Part shown: positions 32,794 through 45,194 of the stretch, piece after piece | How the letters are laid out: each line of letters opens with the position of its first letter | How positions within the stretch are numbered: the first letter of the stretch is position 1 | Source: Bolinopsis microptera | Taxonomy: Eukaryota; Ctenophora; Tentaculata; Lobata; Bolinopsidae | Reading direction: 5' to 3' | NCBI RefSeq assembly: GCF_026151205.1 | Contig: NC_087083.1 | Location: 310,001-374,000, forward strand | Length of the DNA stretch: 64,000 bases | Translations under genes and position numbers: made by a program | Notes under the pieces: model-generated | Database searches by the model: none | The model's input: the letters and a program-made list of their open reading frames with translations, nothing else | What the model was told of the DNA's origin: nothing

Positions 32794-34675
32794 TTGGATT
32801 TTTGTGAAATAATTCATTAAAGATGTTCAGGAATGCAAAAGTTTGTGCATTGTGCAGTGAAAGGTCTACCATGATGAAGCAAATAAAACAAATACATGTT
32901 CAGTTTTGTTTTGTTTACGTTGAGATTAGTGAAATGTTGAATTATGAACGGTCATCTGGATCTCTGTTTGAAACGTTCATTTATATTGTCGAGCCTTTCA
33001 GCCTATTAAAATAACCTATGTTACAGTCACAACTAGCTTAATTCAAATTACATATTTTTGAAACAGTACCGGAATCAACACAGTCAAAAAATTAAACTGT
33101 TGAAATATTTTCAGAGCATTTTATGCATATTTTATGCATATTTTATGCATATTTTATGGTTAGTATTTCAATTTTTACTCTTTATCTTGTAAGCAGTATA
33201 TTTACGACTTGGTTGTTGGTATAATAATTTAATTACAAAATTATTTCTCTCGACTTTCCTATTATCTGCTTTCCACCGGTGACGGAAGTGTTTTTGGAAG
33301 TATTTTGTTAACCGATGATGTTAAGATACTTGTATTGATGATAGGTTTATTAGCAGTACAGACTTTCTATTAGAACTGTTTGGGGACTGGTAACAAATCC
33401 TGAAGATCAAGTTCACTTGCTTGAAAGGGTCTACTTTCTGAGGTGGATGTAACGCGCTGTATACGATAATATCTGAAAAGTCCACATGAGTCGTTGTCTT
33501 GGATGCTGCGCGCATAACAGGCGCGCGTCAGTACGTGTGTATATGATACCGATTCAAATCATGCACGGTCGGCTCTAATATATCAATACTTATAGGCGGA
33601 TTTAACACAAATACGTGATACAAGTGATTTAATTGTCCGACTGTGCCAAATGATGTATCACAGAATCAGGAATTACCAAGAAAATTTCCAAAACAAGGCT
33701 TTGGTGATCATGTGACGTGGGTACTGCAAGCAGAAATTTATTGAATAATGTAATATTGGACCAAACAATTGCTAATAGCTGGGGCCGGGACAGGCTGACC
33801 GCCCGTTTGTGAACTCTAAGTCTGGGTCTCCAGGTATTAGACTCAGAGTCTAGTTGCTAGTTTGTAGTTGCGTCGAAATTTGCCCCGCAAATTTTGTTGC
33901 GTGGATCGACGCGTAAAATTAGCATTTGATGCACTGCAAAAACTTAAAACAGCCATGTTAAATGTAAATACACTCGGTTCGGGTTAGTTTAATAAAGACA
34001 CGCTTTATATAAAGACAAAGCCTTCAAATGAAAATAACTAAAGACGACAAGGCTTCAAAAGTGGAAAATTAAAAAGGCCAAAACACAAAACAGGTCTATA
34101 AAAATAGATATTATTTAAAGGTCACCCCACACTCTGACCTTACTTCTTCCAGGCAGCCCGCAGCAAATTTAAAAACGGCCGGTTGCGATGAATTAAAGAC
34201 GGTGAAGCCTATAAAATCATGGTAAAAATTTAATACGCTGAAGCCTTCGCCAAAGTGCAGAACCGTTTATTATTTATATAACATATAACTAACTGAGTAA
34301 TATAATATAAATATAATCTAAAACTAACGAGATTAAGTCCTAGTCCGTTTGCATGTGACGATGATATAAAAATAAACAACGTAGTAATAAATCCATTAGC
34401 AGTGTCACCATCACAGTCTCGCTAGGAATTTTTATGAGGTCTTGATCCTAGTACACATTAAATGTTTCTAAAAACGAATGTCTCCAGTCTCTTTGGATAT
34501 GATGATTAATCACTCTACACTCATGTTGCAACTGTCACGTGAATTTTTTAACCTGTTCCCGGCCCTAGGGGCCCTGGTTGACTATTCGAATCCCTAGCCT
34601 AATACCCTCGATCTTATCTGATCCCGACCTTAACAGTTATGAGTTAACTCTAATATATACATCTATCTATATACA
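32794..34675. other. Intergenic, no gene seen
   Basis: AT-rich. Short TTTTATGCATA repeat at 33118-33158. No supported exon. Confidence 0.35.
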
Positions 34676-34679
34676 TACA

Positions 34680-35262
34680 GGACGTGGGCCAAAAGTCAGT
34701 GGACATACGTTGGCCTTAATAGCTCCGCCGTGTTTCATATTTGAGAGCTGTTGCTTTGCAGATGGCATACTGTACTTCCTGGTTCGAGGATTCCGTCGTC
34801 AAAATTTGAAAATTCGAATATCAAATATTTTAGACCACGCCCGTCGCGTGATATAATAAACACCTATATTGTTTTCTCTGAACCTGCTGAACGCCTAATT
34901 TTTTTCAGAGACGGTAGATTATTAAATGTTGCATATGATCTAAAAACATGAAGAGATATGAGGCAAAACGGATTAGAAATGACGAATTTATCAAACATTT
35001 TCTGTATCTCATTAACTAAATTTACTGGGTGATTAAGTGACACCGTGACACGACACTTTAATTGGGCACCCTTAACAATTCCCATAATGTTTAACGGGGT
35101 GGTTAACGGGTTCGGGGGTCACCTAATCACGTGATTAGGTAGACCAGTCACCTGATCACACATAATGAATAAACTCGTTATGCTTCATATCTCGGTCATC
35201 TGGGAAGGCTACAGCCCTAATTTTTTCAGGACAAACGTAATTCGAATGGCCATGTATAGTAT
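34680..35262 (-). mobile_element. DNA-transposon-like element (GTGGGCCAAAAGTCAGT ends), copy A
   Basis: It starts with GTGGGCCAAAAGTCAGT and CATACGTTGGCCTTAATAGCTC. The segment 34890-35255 is an inverted copy of 35998-36350 in copy B, with shared blocks such as GAGACGGTAGATTAT, GACACCGTGACACGACAC and GGACAAACGTAATTCGAATG. Because the terminal block has the same direction in both copies but the interior is inverted, the parent element probably had inverted terminal repeats and each copy kept one end. No transposase frame survives. Confidence 0.6.
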
Positions 35263-35279
35263 GTCTATATGTAGCAACT

Positions 35280-35443
35280 TTTTAACCAGTATAAAGAAAT
35301 TAAAAATTTGCCAAGGAATAATAATTTTGGAAATTTGGACCCCAATAATATAAGTGGTGTCAAAATCACTAAATGAATAAAATAAAATATTGTTGACGTT
35401 ATCTCCTGACACGGGACACCAAGTTTAAACGGGTTCCTGCTAG
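35280..35443 (+). mobile_element. Helitron-like 3' fragment, copy 2
   Basis: Shares GCCAAGGAATAAT, TTTGGACCCC, AAGTGGTGTCAAAA and ACGGGTTCCTGCTAG with 27102-27420, and ends CTAG before T. The 5' end is lost against the adjacent transposon copy. Confidence 0.55.
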
Positions 35444-35541
35444 TACATTTTTGATTTGTGTAAACTTTAGCTTTTGTTAAATTCAATTTTTATCCAAATC
35501 TTGCCATGAAATCAAATATTAACGAATGAAATACGTTTACA

Positions 35542-35593
35542 GGGGGGGGGGGGGGCAGGGGGCCATCACCCCCCCCCCCCCCCCCCCCCCCCC
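35542..35593. repeat. Poly(G) then poly(C) tract
   Basis: Fourteen G, a short GC-rich spacer, then about 25 C, able to fold back on itself or form a G-quadruplex. Run lengths may be sequencing- or assembly-affected. Confidence 0.8.
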
Positions 35594-35777
35594 ATACAAT
35601 CTGGTCAAGGGGCCAACAAAATTTTTCAATTTTTTCCTGGAAACTACTTTTGTTCATGTTTCATGCTACTCTGATCATTATGAGCCGAAAATATTTTTCG
35701 GTTTTCTGAAGTCCGGACTACATTATATTCGTACCTACATTCTATTTGGAAGGCTGTGTATGTGATTGGTTTCATAT

Positions 35778-36360
35778 ACAGGGTGGGCCAAAAGTCAGTA
35801 CCCATACGTCGGCCTTAATAGCTCAGTCACTGAGTGCCCAATTTAAATACTTCTTTCTGGTATGACTTAGTACCACCACTGGTTCGAGAAATTTGTCAAC
35901 TCGAAAAATATTCGTGTTCATTTTTTTCAAATGGAGGTTCATTTTCACATTTATTTGATAGTTTGGATAGTCAGATCGAGCTAAATATTATTGAATTGTG
36001 TTTGGCCATTCGAATTACGTTTGTCCTGAAAGAATTAGAACTGTAGCTCCTCAGATGAACGAGATATGAAGCATAACGATTTTGTTTATTACGTGTGATC
36101 AGGTGATTGGTTTACCTAATCACACGTGATAAGGTGACCCCGTTGACCACCCCGTTAAACATTATGGGAATTGTTAAGGTTGCCCAATTAAGGTGTCGTG
36201 TCACGGTGTCACATAATCACCCAGTCAATTTTGTTAACGAGATACAGAAAATGCTTGATTACTTCGTCATTTCTAATCCGTTTTGCCTCATGTTTTGAGA
36301 TCATATGTAACATTTGATAATCTACCGTCTCTGAAAAAATTAGGCGTTCAGCATGTTCAG
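35778..36360 (+). mobile_element. DNA-transposon-like element (GTGGGCCAAAAGTCAGT ends), copy B
   Basis: Begins AGGGTGGGCCAAAAGTCAGT then CATACGTCGGCCTTAATAGC. The interior 35998-36350 is the reverse complement of 35262-34885. A short element with a related end (AGGGTGGGCCATAAT) is at 58054-58165. Confidence 0.6.
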
Positions 36361-36769
36361 ATTTTTATAGATTTATCAATATCATTTATAGAAAACGCAA
36401 TATTTGGCCCACAGATTTGAAGGAAAATAGGCGAATTTGGTTTTCAGATTTAAAGGAAATGTGCAATTTGTCGCGGAGAACTGGATCTGAAAAAATTGCG
36501 ATTTGTTGCGGCAAACGTGAAAAATCGTGATTCCGTATATGCTACAAAAATATTTAGAATTTAGCCGAGTCTGCTTAAAAATTTGGCCGAGTCTGCTTTA
36601 AAATTAGTCGCCGAAAAATTTAGTCTTGAGACTAAATGAGCATGAAATTTGGTTTACAACAATTTTAGTCAAAAGTTTGACTAAATTTATGGTAGACTAA
36701 ATTTGTCGTTCTTAAGGTAACTAGCTTTACCATACTACGACTATTATACTACTACTATGGCGGAACCCC

Positions 36770-37930
36770 GGCGGAACTAAGTCCTAATCTACGTCAGATA
36801 ACGCCCTCCATATTGATATATATCTCTGTCCCGCATCAGGGTTCGCAGTTCCTCTTTAGAGTTTGTCCCAACTTCCTCCAGTAACATAAACAAGTAGCTT
36901 TGTCTTGGTCGGGCTTGCTGTGCTCTATCATGCATAGGCTCCTATAAAACTAAATCACTGGCTAACAGTTCAGGATGTCTGATGCCATTTTTAATCTCCT
37001 GCTTCGTAACTTGTTTGACAGCCTTGGAAGGCTACCATACTAAGTTATATTGCTGACCTTGTCCTTCCAGTTCCATGAGATACCCAGCACCATACGTGCA
37101 GCATCTTTGTGTATGTCCCGTCCAAACTTTTCTCTTGTATTGTATTGAGCTTTGTCAGTGTCCAGGTTTCTGATCCGTAGAGCAGTACTGACTCACAAGC
37201 CACTATGAACAATCCAATCTTCAGGCTCTTTGAGTTTGAGAGTTTGGATTTCCAGATATCCTTCAGTCTATCACTATGCAGTAGGGCACTCCATGCTTTT
37301 CTCTTTCTAATTCTAACCCTTATCTCCCTATCTGTGCTCTCAATTCAGGAACCTATGTAGATGAAATCATTCACATTTTCTATTGCTTTCCCAGATCGAC
37401 TTTGGAGGTCACTTATAGATCGATCCTCCTTATTCAATGTCATAACCTTGGTCTTGCCTTCGTTTTTGTGTAGCCCCACGCTCGTTGCCGCCGATTCTAC
37501 TCAGAGCAGGAACTCGTTAGCCTTGTCCATGTCCTCAGATATATAAAGTGCTATATCATCTGCAAAGTCCATGCAGTCCACATCGGTGATGATCTTGGGC
37601 TCCACTCTTCTGCTTTTTCTACGTTCGAGAGTGAGTCCAAGTCGCTCCGCATCATCACCTATGGCTTGCCTCATACAGTAGTCGATGCCTATTGCAAAGA
37701 GGTAAGGTGCTAAGTTATCACCTTGTAACACACCTAGTGCTAGTATCTCGAACAATTCCGTTTCTCCGTCTGGAGTTAGGAATTTCAACTTTGGCCATTG
37801 TCTTCACTCTTCTCGTACATGAGCCGTATAAGCTCTACGCGTACGATTTTGACTGGAATGCCGTAAGCTTCTAGAATCTTGGACATTTTCCCACGATGTA
37901 CACTGTCGAAAGCCTTCTTAAAGTCTACAA
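36770..37930 (-). pseudogene. Decayed RTE-like reverse-transcriptase fragment
   Basis: On the minus strand 37788-37501 reads ALGVLQGDNLAPYLFAIGID and a FADD box in CMDFADDIALYISED. Further pieces in shifted frames give LLYGSETWTLTK (near 37170) and a C-terminal remnant to about 36800. The catalytic region resembles the intact element at 28114-31230, but the endonuclease is absent and several stops and shifts are present. Confidence 0.75.
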
Positions 37931-37959
37931 TGCGAGCTTAAATACTTTGCTACAACGCA

Positions 37960-38235
37960 TTTCTTCAAAAGTGAAGTGGGCAGATTGATCAACAGGGAGA
38001 GAAATAGGGCCGATTGATCAACAGGGAGTGAAAGAGGGTCGATAAATCGAAAAGGAAAGAAAGATGGCCGATAGATCAGAGATAAAAATCGAAAGAGGGC
38101 GAATAGACCGAGATGGAGAGAAGGGGAGAAAGAGGGCAAAAAAATCGAGAGGGAGAGAAAGATGGTCGATTGATCAATAATGGGAGAAAAGAGCCGAAAC
38201 ATCAATAGTGAGAGAAACAGGGGGAGGAAAGAGCT
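37960..38235. repeat. Degenerate purine-rich tandem repeat
   Basis: Loose units of GATTGATCAACAGGGAGAGA and GATAGATC...GAAAGA, period about 35-40 bp. The minus-strand frame over it is Phe/Leu/Ser-rich low complexity. Confidence 0.5.
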
Positions 38236-38749
38236 GAAGAGGTTACTCTTTCTATATTAGCGCAATACTTAAAATAGTAATACATGTACATTAACATACT
38301 GTACAAATATATTCCCACACGTGGAGCTCATCTTTGTCATTATAATAGCTCAACTTTCACATATCACATATAACATAACATTCCACAGGGCGAGAGTATA
38401 CAGATACACAAGCTTTCAATTATCGAGCACGTGATACTTTTTAATATTGAGAGTTATATTATACCCTCCATCCTGTATAGCATGCACATATAATGCATAT
38501 ATATTATATAATGCACATATACGCGTGCTGCTGCAAAGAATCGCACTGACTGATCGCTCATGGGTTCATCAGATCACAATAATTGTGGTCATTGTCTCTC
38601 GTTCTCAGGTTTCACTAAATGCAGAATCTTGAGAATTATGGCTAACCCTGCCAAGCAATTTGCTGGGTCATTATACTAAAAGGGGGCTGATCTGCCACTT
38701 CCTCGACACTTGACACCCACTCCCGGGCTTTGTGTTTTCAGCCAGTGGG

Positions 38750-38910
<161 letters not shown>

Positions 38911-39117
38911 AATAGATAAGTTTTAAAATCGTTTGTATTATTTTCATACTCGTGGTATTTTTATTTTATTACGTTGCGAGTGTTGCCCGCAGGTGTTGCT
39001 GTGAAAAAAAAAAACGCGACAAACATGTCATAGCATTACAATATTAACCACCGGTGCGTGGAGCACGCCAGTAAATAGTAAAACTGTAATACTGTAATAT
39101 AATCTATTGGCTTGCTG

Positions 39118-39520
39118 TCACGTGAGTGCACTATAATATGTACATGTATCGGCCCATTTGCTCACACATCAAGCAAATGTTTAATTAATATAGGCGTCCA
39201 CCAGCACAACTATCATATTACAAAATAGCTTGCACGTGGGCCACGTGACGCGCACTAAGCAACTGTCACGTGGTAGCTATGGCAGCGCTAAACGCAGCTT
39301 GATATGAGATCACGTGACACGCAGAGCAGCCCACGTGACACACCGCTCCCTCTCTCTCTCACATTGAGCATGTACAGAGTTGTCCTCGTATTGTATAGCT
39401 TGCGTTTGTGTTAACCAGTATAGAGTACATCAATACAAGTATACATATACAGTGTGTACACCTGCACAGTTACCCCCACAGTTGCCCTCACACAGCAATA
39501 GTTACCAAACTGTCACGTGA
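39118..39520. promoter_or_regulatory. Cluster of CACGTG E-boxes
   Basis: Seven CACGTG hexamers in about 400 bp, mostly as TCACGTGA or CCACGTGAC (near 39120, 39233, 39242, 39267, 39312, 39332 and 39513). This is the palindromic site of bHLH-zip factors such as USF, MYC and MITF/TFE. No gene start was found beside it, so a regulatory role is inference. Confidence 0.4.
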
Positions 39521-39659
39521 CCAACTTGTAATCTAATTGTACGGATAGTTCATCAGGTAATTTGATAGCTACGTTTCCGGCTATCTCACCAGGCTGCACT
39601 GCTTACAACTCTGTGAATCACACAGTAGTGTGCGCCTTTAAGCCGGACACAATTTTATT

Positions 39660-39820
39660 TTTCTATCCTACCTCCGCAAGCATCCTACCCTCATTTGTTG
39701 TGTTGTGTAGTACAATATGTTGCTTTCTATCCTACAACCATTGTAGTGTTGTTGTGCAGTACATATTGCAATAGCTTTCTATCCTACCTCCATTGTAGTG
39801 TTGTTGTGCAGTACATATTT
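39660..39820. repeat. ~60-bp tandem repeat
   Basis: TTTCTATCCTACCTCC followed by ATTGTAGTGTTGTTGTGCAG and TACATATT, about 2.5 units. Confidence 0.7.
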
Positions 39821-39844
39821 CTTTCGACAGAGCAAATTGGTGCA

Positions 39845-42430
39845 GAATATACTGCAAGCCTTGTGTGATTCTGTTTTTAGAGAAAGATTGGATAGCAGCG
39901 TTGAGTTTATTCCGTTATTTAGTATAATATACAGTATACAATTTTGCTGTGTATGTTGTTGAGGTATAGTTTCGCTGTGAGACTGTAATCTGGTGTGACT
40001 TCAGAGTTGTAATCGGTAAAATGTGTTACTTTGTATTTGGGTTTTTAGTTCAGCTTTTTCGGGTTGTTGCCCATTGCTAGCTCCTTATAAAGTTTAGAAG
40101 AGATAAGATGAAAATAATGTTATCCCCATTCCCCGTATAATGCAATCTACACAATTTGGCTGATTTGGCAGTTTTTGTAACCGTTCGTTTTTCGTCCCTA
40201 TGTCTTAATTTGAGCTTTTACTCTTTTTATAGTTCGCGATTTAATGAGTGACACGAAAAAGTTTTAGAATCGTTAATTTTACGGTTGAACTTTCTAAACG
40301 TAAAAGTAGGTTTTGCACTTTTAAACCAGTTTGCAATTGTATTTATACAATTATTTATAAATTATTTCTGAACCGGAACTCCACAAAGGATCCTTCAAGA
40401 TTGCACTCCTAAAACCACGCATACCTGGAATTTTATAGCAGCTTTGTTAGAGTTAGAGTTAGACCAGGCCCAGACCAGGAATTATTAACGTTTTGGTGTG
40501 AATAACATCATGATAATGATTATACCTTTATATCTGTACTGGTTACATGGCTATAGTTATACATTTTTATATAGTTATACATTTTATATAGCTGTACATT
40601 ATTTACTAGAACACCGGCCGTGTTATTAACATCAACTTCCAGTTCAGCATCAAGATATATATAATAGATCTAGATATTATACACAATATGGTTATACTTA
40701 TATATAGTGGATTATTACGGTTTGATATAGCTTTTATCAATGTTTGTACTGTCTGTATGATTATTTAACCTATTGATAAATGTCGAAATGTTTTAACTTT
40801 TTCCCGGCTCCCGCTACTTTAAAATAGAAATGACGTTATGTATCTTAAGTTCCTAACCCTCGTTTATGACTTTGACATTAAAGATGGAAAGTTACTGTCG
40901 AGAAGTTTAGTTTCAATAATCGAGGGGGAGAAAATCCGTCCTCCTTTCTGCTTTGTGGTTATCATAGTTCTAATTCTGGCATAATTGTGATAGTCCAACT
41001 TGTCCCTAATTCACGGTCAAACTCTTAAAAAAGCGGCGTATTTCGTTGAATCTGAACTCTCCCGTTAAAATAAATAACTCATTAATACTGAAAATTTGTC
41101 GACAATTTTGGTCGAAGAGCGTTAATGTCTTTTTAATTTTAATTGAATAACGTCACTTTCCCGTTAAATTTCGTTGTACGGATCGAAAATTCACAGTAGG
41201 CAGAAGCGTCTTGGACGCAATGTGATAAGCATCGCAATCAATGAAACTGACCGACATAATTCAAATTCATTATATAGCCAGTTTACTTACAGTAATATAA
41301 GTTACTGTATATAACTATAAGTAATATAATATAATAATGGTATTAAGTAATATAACTTACAGTTTACTTACTGTGACTTACAGCTTACTTATATAGCCAG
41401 TTCTATGGCTGTCACAGAAGATCACGACAACCAGCGACTGTGATCCCTAAAAACCCATCCTCCGGGAATAAACTTTTCTTGTGTTCAGACTGAAGAAAGT
41501 TCAGGTAATTGGTATGTGTGCAACCGCTGTCACACTTGACACTAATGACTACAGACGGGGTTATTGTAAACACAATTAAAAGTACTAATGAAAGATGATG
41601 GTGTTTTGACGACTGTACTTGCCGATCATTAGCATATAGTTATAATGTCATTAGCGTTAAAACATTAGCGGTTACAAACCGTGGCGTTTGAAGTCGCAGC
41701 ATGTTGATGTAGCTTTAAATGCGCCGAATATTTTGAAGCATAGTTGGTTCGTGCGCACTTTACGCACTTTACGCACGAAACGATCTAAATTCACGTACTT
41801 TTAGGTACTTAAAAAAACAAATAATCTTATCGTTAGTTTATAATGTCATCAGGTTTAAATCATTAGCGGTTATAAACTCTGGCGTTTCTCTTAGACTTTG
41901 CAGCATCTAGATATAACTTTGTATTTGCACCAAATATTTTAAAATATGTGTCAGTTTTGGTGTTTTTATTTTGTATGGTTTTTCGATGGTTTAATTTGAT
42001 AGTTGATAATTTAGTAAATGATAATATAACAATTAGCAGTTAGAATATGTGCGACAAGTTTTTTTTGCAAACAGCAACATAATAAACACACATTTTGAGC
42101 GACTTAAGTTGCAACCATGACCATTAATGGGTCACATGACTCCTTTCCGGAAACTATTATAACTAATTAAGTAAGTCATTAACTTGATTAATTACCTTAA
42201 AACTTATAGCTGCAGGCTGTGTGGGAACCTGGTTATTTGGTGAAGCACTGTGCTCAGTGCTGGGTATATGAGCTCACGTTCGTATGAATATCACCATAAT
42301 TATTTGTAATGCCTTTTTTTAATCGGTAAACTCACAGGTCTATTAGTGTCTATGATTATAGTCTACAGTCACCGGCCTATTATTCCTGAGGTTACGAGTT
42401 CGAATACTGATTGGGCCCAAGATCTCAAAG
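39845..42430. other. Intergenic, no gene seen
   Basis: AT-rich. 41635-41750 and 41830-41950 are diverged direct copies (TATAATGTCATnAGnnTTAAA, CATTAGCGGTTA, GGCGTTT). No supported exon. Confidence 0.35.
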
Positions 42431-42454
42431 CCGCAAGGGGCATCCGTTATTCAC

Positions 42455-42646
42455 CAAACACGACTTTCCGCAAAAACCGTAAAAGATATACAACTTAAAC
42501 TTTTTGACTGGTTCAAATGTTTTAATTTCTTTCAAATCAGCATGACAAAATACAAATTGGCCAAGGAACAAGAATTTTTAGTGCTAATAATTATTTTAGT
42601 CCCTTGAGTCTTGATACCACTTTAGGGTTAGACGGGTTCATGCTAG
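42455..42646 (+). mobile_element. Helitron-like 3' fragment, copy 3
   Basis: Begins in ACGACTTTCCGCAAAAACCG, shares AAAAGATATACAACTT, AAATCAGCATGA and TTGGCCAAGGAA with 27102-27420, and ends GACGGGTTCATGCTAG before T. The 5' part is missing. It lies about 40 bp before the 29-bp minisatellite. Confidence 0.6.
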
Positions 42647-42686
42647 TTAATGACCTGGGGTCGCGTCTGTGCTATTGTGGAATCTG

Positions 42687-44668
42687 TACCGAAAAGACTG
42701 TACGAGTACCAGCTAGTTGGTAAAGACTGTGGCAGTACGAGTACCAGCTAGTTGGTAAAGACTGCAGTACGAGTACCAGCTAGTTGGTAAAGACTGCAGT
42801 ACGAGTACCAGCTAGTTGTAGACTGCAGTACGAGTACCAGCTAGTTGTAGACTGCAGTACGAGTACCAGCTAGTTGTAGACTGCAGTACGAGTACCAGCT
42901 AGTTGTAGACTGCAGTACGAGTACCAGCTAGTTGGTAAAGACTGCAGTACGAGTACCAGCTAGTTGTAGACTGCAGTACGAGTACCAGCTAGTTGTAGAC
43001 TGCAGTACGAGTACCAGCTAGTTGTAGACTGCAGTACGAGTACCAGCTAGTTGTAGACTGCAGTACGAGTACCAGCTAGTTGTAGGCTGCAGTACGTGTA
43101 CCAGCTAGTTGTAGACTGCAGTACGAGTACCAGCTAGTTGTAGACTGCAGTACGAGTACCAGCTAGTTGTAGACTGCAGTACGAGTACCAGCTAGTTGTA
43201 GACTGCAGTACGAGTACCAGCTAGTTGGTAAAGACTGCAGTACGAGTACCAGCTAGTTGTAGACTGCAGTACGAGTACCAGCTAGTTGTAGACTGCAGTA
43301 CGAGTACCAGCTAGTTGTATGCTGCAGTACGAGTACCAGCTAGTTGGTAAAGACTACAGTACGAGTACCAGCTAGTTGTAGACTGCAGTACGAGTACCAG
43401 CTAGTTGTAGACTGCAGTACCAGTACCAACTAGTTGTAGACTGCAGTACCAGTACCAGCTAGTTGTAGACTGCAGTACGAGTACCAGCTAGTTGTAGACT
43501 GCAGTACGAGTACCAGCTAGTTGTAGACTGCAGTACGAGTACCAGCTAGCTGTAGACTGCAGTACGAGTACCAGCTAGTTGTAGACTGCAGTACGAGTAC
43601 CAGCTAGTTGTAGACTGCAGTACGAGTACCAGCTAGTTGTAGACTGCAGTACGAGTACCAGCTAGTTGTAGACTGCAGTACGAGTACCAGCTAGTTGTAG
43701 ACTGCAGTACGAGTACCAGCTAGTTGTAGACTGCAGTACGAGTACCAGCTAGTTGTAGACTGCAGTACGAGTACCAGCTAGTTGTAGACTGCAGTACGAG
43801 TACCAGCTAGTTGTAGACTGCAGTACGAGTACCAGCTAGTTGTAGACTGCAGTACGAGTACCAGCTAGTTGTAGACTGCAGTACGAGTACCAGCTAGTTG
43901 TAGACTGCAGTACGAGTACCAGCTAGTTGTAGACTGCAGTACGAGTACCAGCTAGTTGTAGACTGCAGTACGAGTACCAGCTAGTTGTAGACTGCAGTAC
44001 GAGTACCAGCTAGTTGTAGACTGCAGTACGAGTACCAGCTAGTTGTAGACTGCAGTACGAGTACCAGCTAGTTGTAGACTGCAGTACGAGTACCAGCTAG
44101 TTGTAGACTGCAGTACGAGTACCAGCTAGTTGTAGACTGCAGTACGAGTACCAGCTAGTTGTAGACTGCAGTACGAGTACCAGCTAGTTGTAGACTGCAG
44201 TACGAGTACCAGCTAGTTGTAGACTGCAGTACGAGTACCAGCTAGTTGTAGACTGCAGTACGAGTACCAGCTAGTTGTAGACTGCAGTACGAGTACCAGC
44301 TAGTTGTAGACTGCAGTACGAGTACCAGCTAGTTGTAGACTGCAGTACGAGTACCAGCTAGTTGGTAAAGACTACAGTACGAGTACCAGCTTGTTGTAGA
44401 CTGCAGTACGAGTACCAGCTTGTTGTAGACTGCAGTACGAGTACCAGCTAGTTGGTAAAGGCTGCAGTACGAGTACCAGCTAGTTGTAGACTGCAGTACG
44501 AGTACCAGCTAGTTGGTAAAGACTGCAGTACGAGTACCAGCTAGTTGTAGACTGCAGTACGAGTACCAGCTAGTTGGTAAAGACTGCAGTACGAGTACCA
44601 GCTAGTTGTAGACTGCAGTACGAGTACCAGCTAGTTGTAGACTGCAGTACGAGTACCAGCTAGTACCA
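42687..44668. repeat. 29-bp minisatellite, roughly 68 units
   Basis: The unit is GTAGACTGCAGTACGAGTAC plus CAGCTAGTT. A 32-bp variant with GGTAAAGACTGCAG occurs at both ends and sporadically inside, while the central units are nearly identical. The unit is rich in short palindromes (CTGCAG, GTAC, AGCT, CTAG). Copy number may be collapsed or expanded by assembly. Confidence 0.95.
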
Positions 44669-44689
44669 CCAGTCACTACCAGCTAGTTG

Positions 44690-45194
44690 GGGTCATCCAG
44701 TTTATTCGTTATAGCCAACGAATTTTCTAATCCATTATAAAATGGTACAGCACTTAATTGTGTTAATTTCATATCACATAACGTCTCTAATCCCTTGTCT
44801 GAAATTGTATAAACTTGAACCCTGATCATGTTTATTGTTTATTATGTATATTGTTTATATAACAGGATAACTCCTCCCGCTGAACTTTCTGTTCTATCCA
44901 CATTCCACAGTTGAACCAAACAATGTGTGCTTTGTAAGTTTGTTTGGTCTGATTCTGTACAAATATCTCCTCTTCAACACGAAGCCTCAGTAATGAGTTT
45001 TAATGTGTTGTATTTGGACGCACGAAAGGAAATACACAATATGTTTTTCCGGCCAACAGGAGGTGATGGTGATAACTAAACACTGTTCATAACGAACAAT
45101 TTATAGGAGGTGCAGGTGAACTGCATTCACCTGGTGGCTGGTGAACAACCATCTAACTCAACATTATTAACCAGGACCAGTAACATCTCCCGTG
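44690..45194. other. Upstream of the 45-kb gene; 5' UTR likely
   Basis: AT-rich. An acceptor-like AACCAG just before 45175 may begin the first coding exon, suggesting a non-coding exon further upstream. Confidence 0.3.

Noticed and set aside
42687-44668. Possible CRISPR array or satellite-encoded gene
   Set aside because: Units are head to tail with no unique spacers, and the host is a eukaryote. The 29-bp unit does not keep an open frame.
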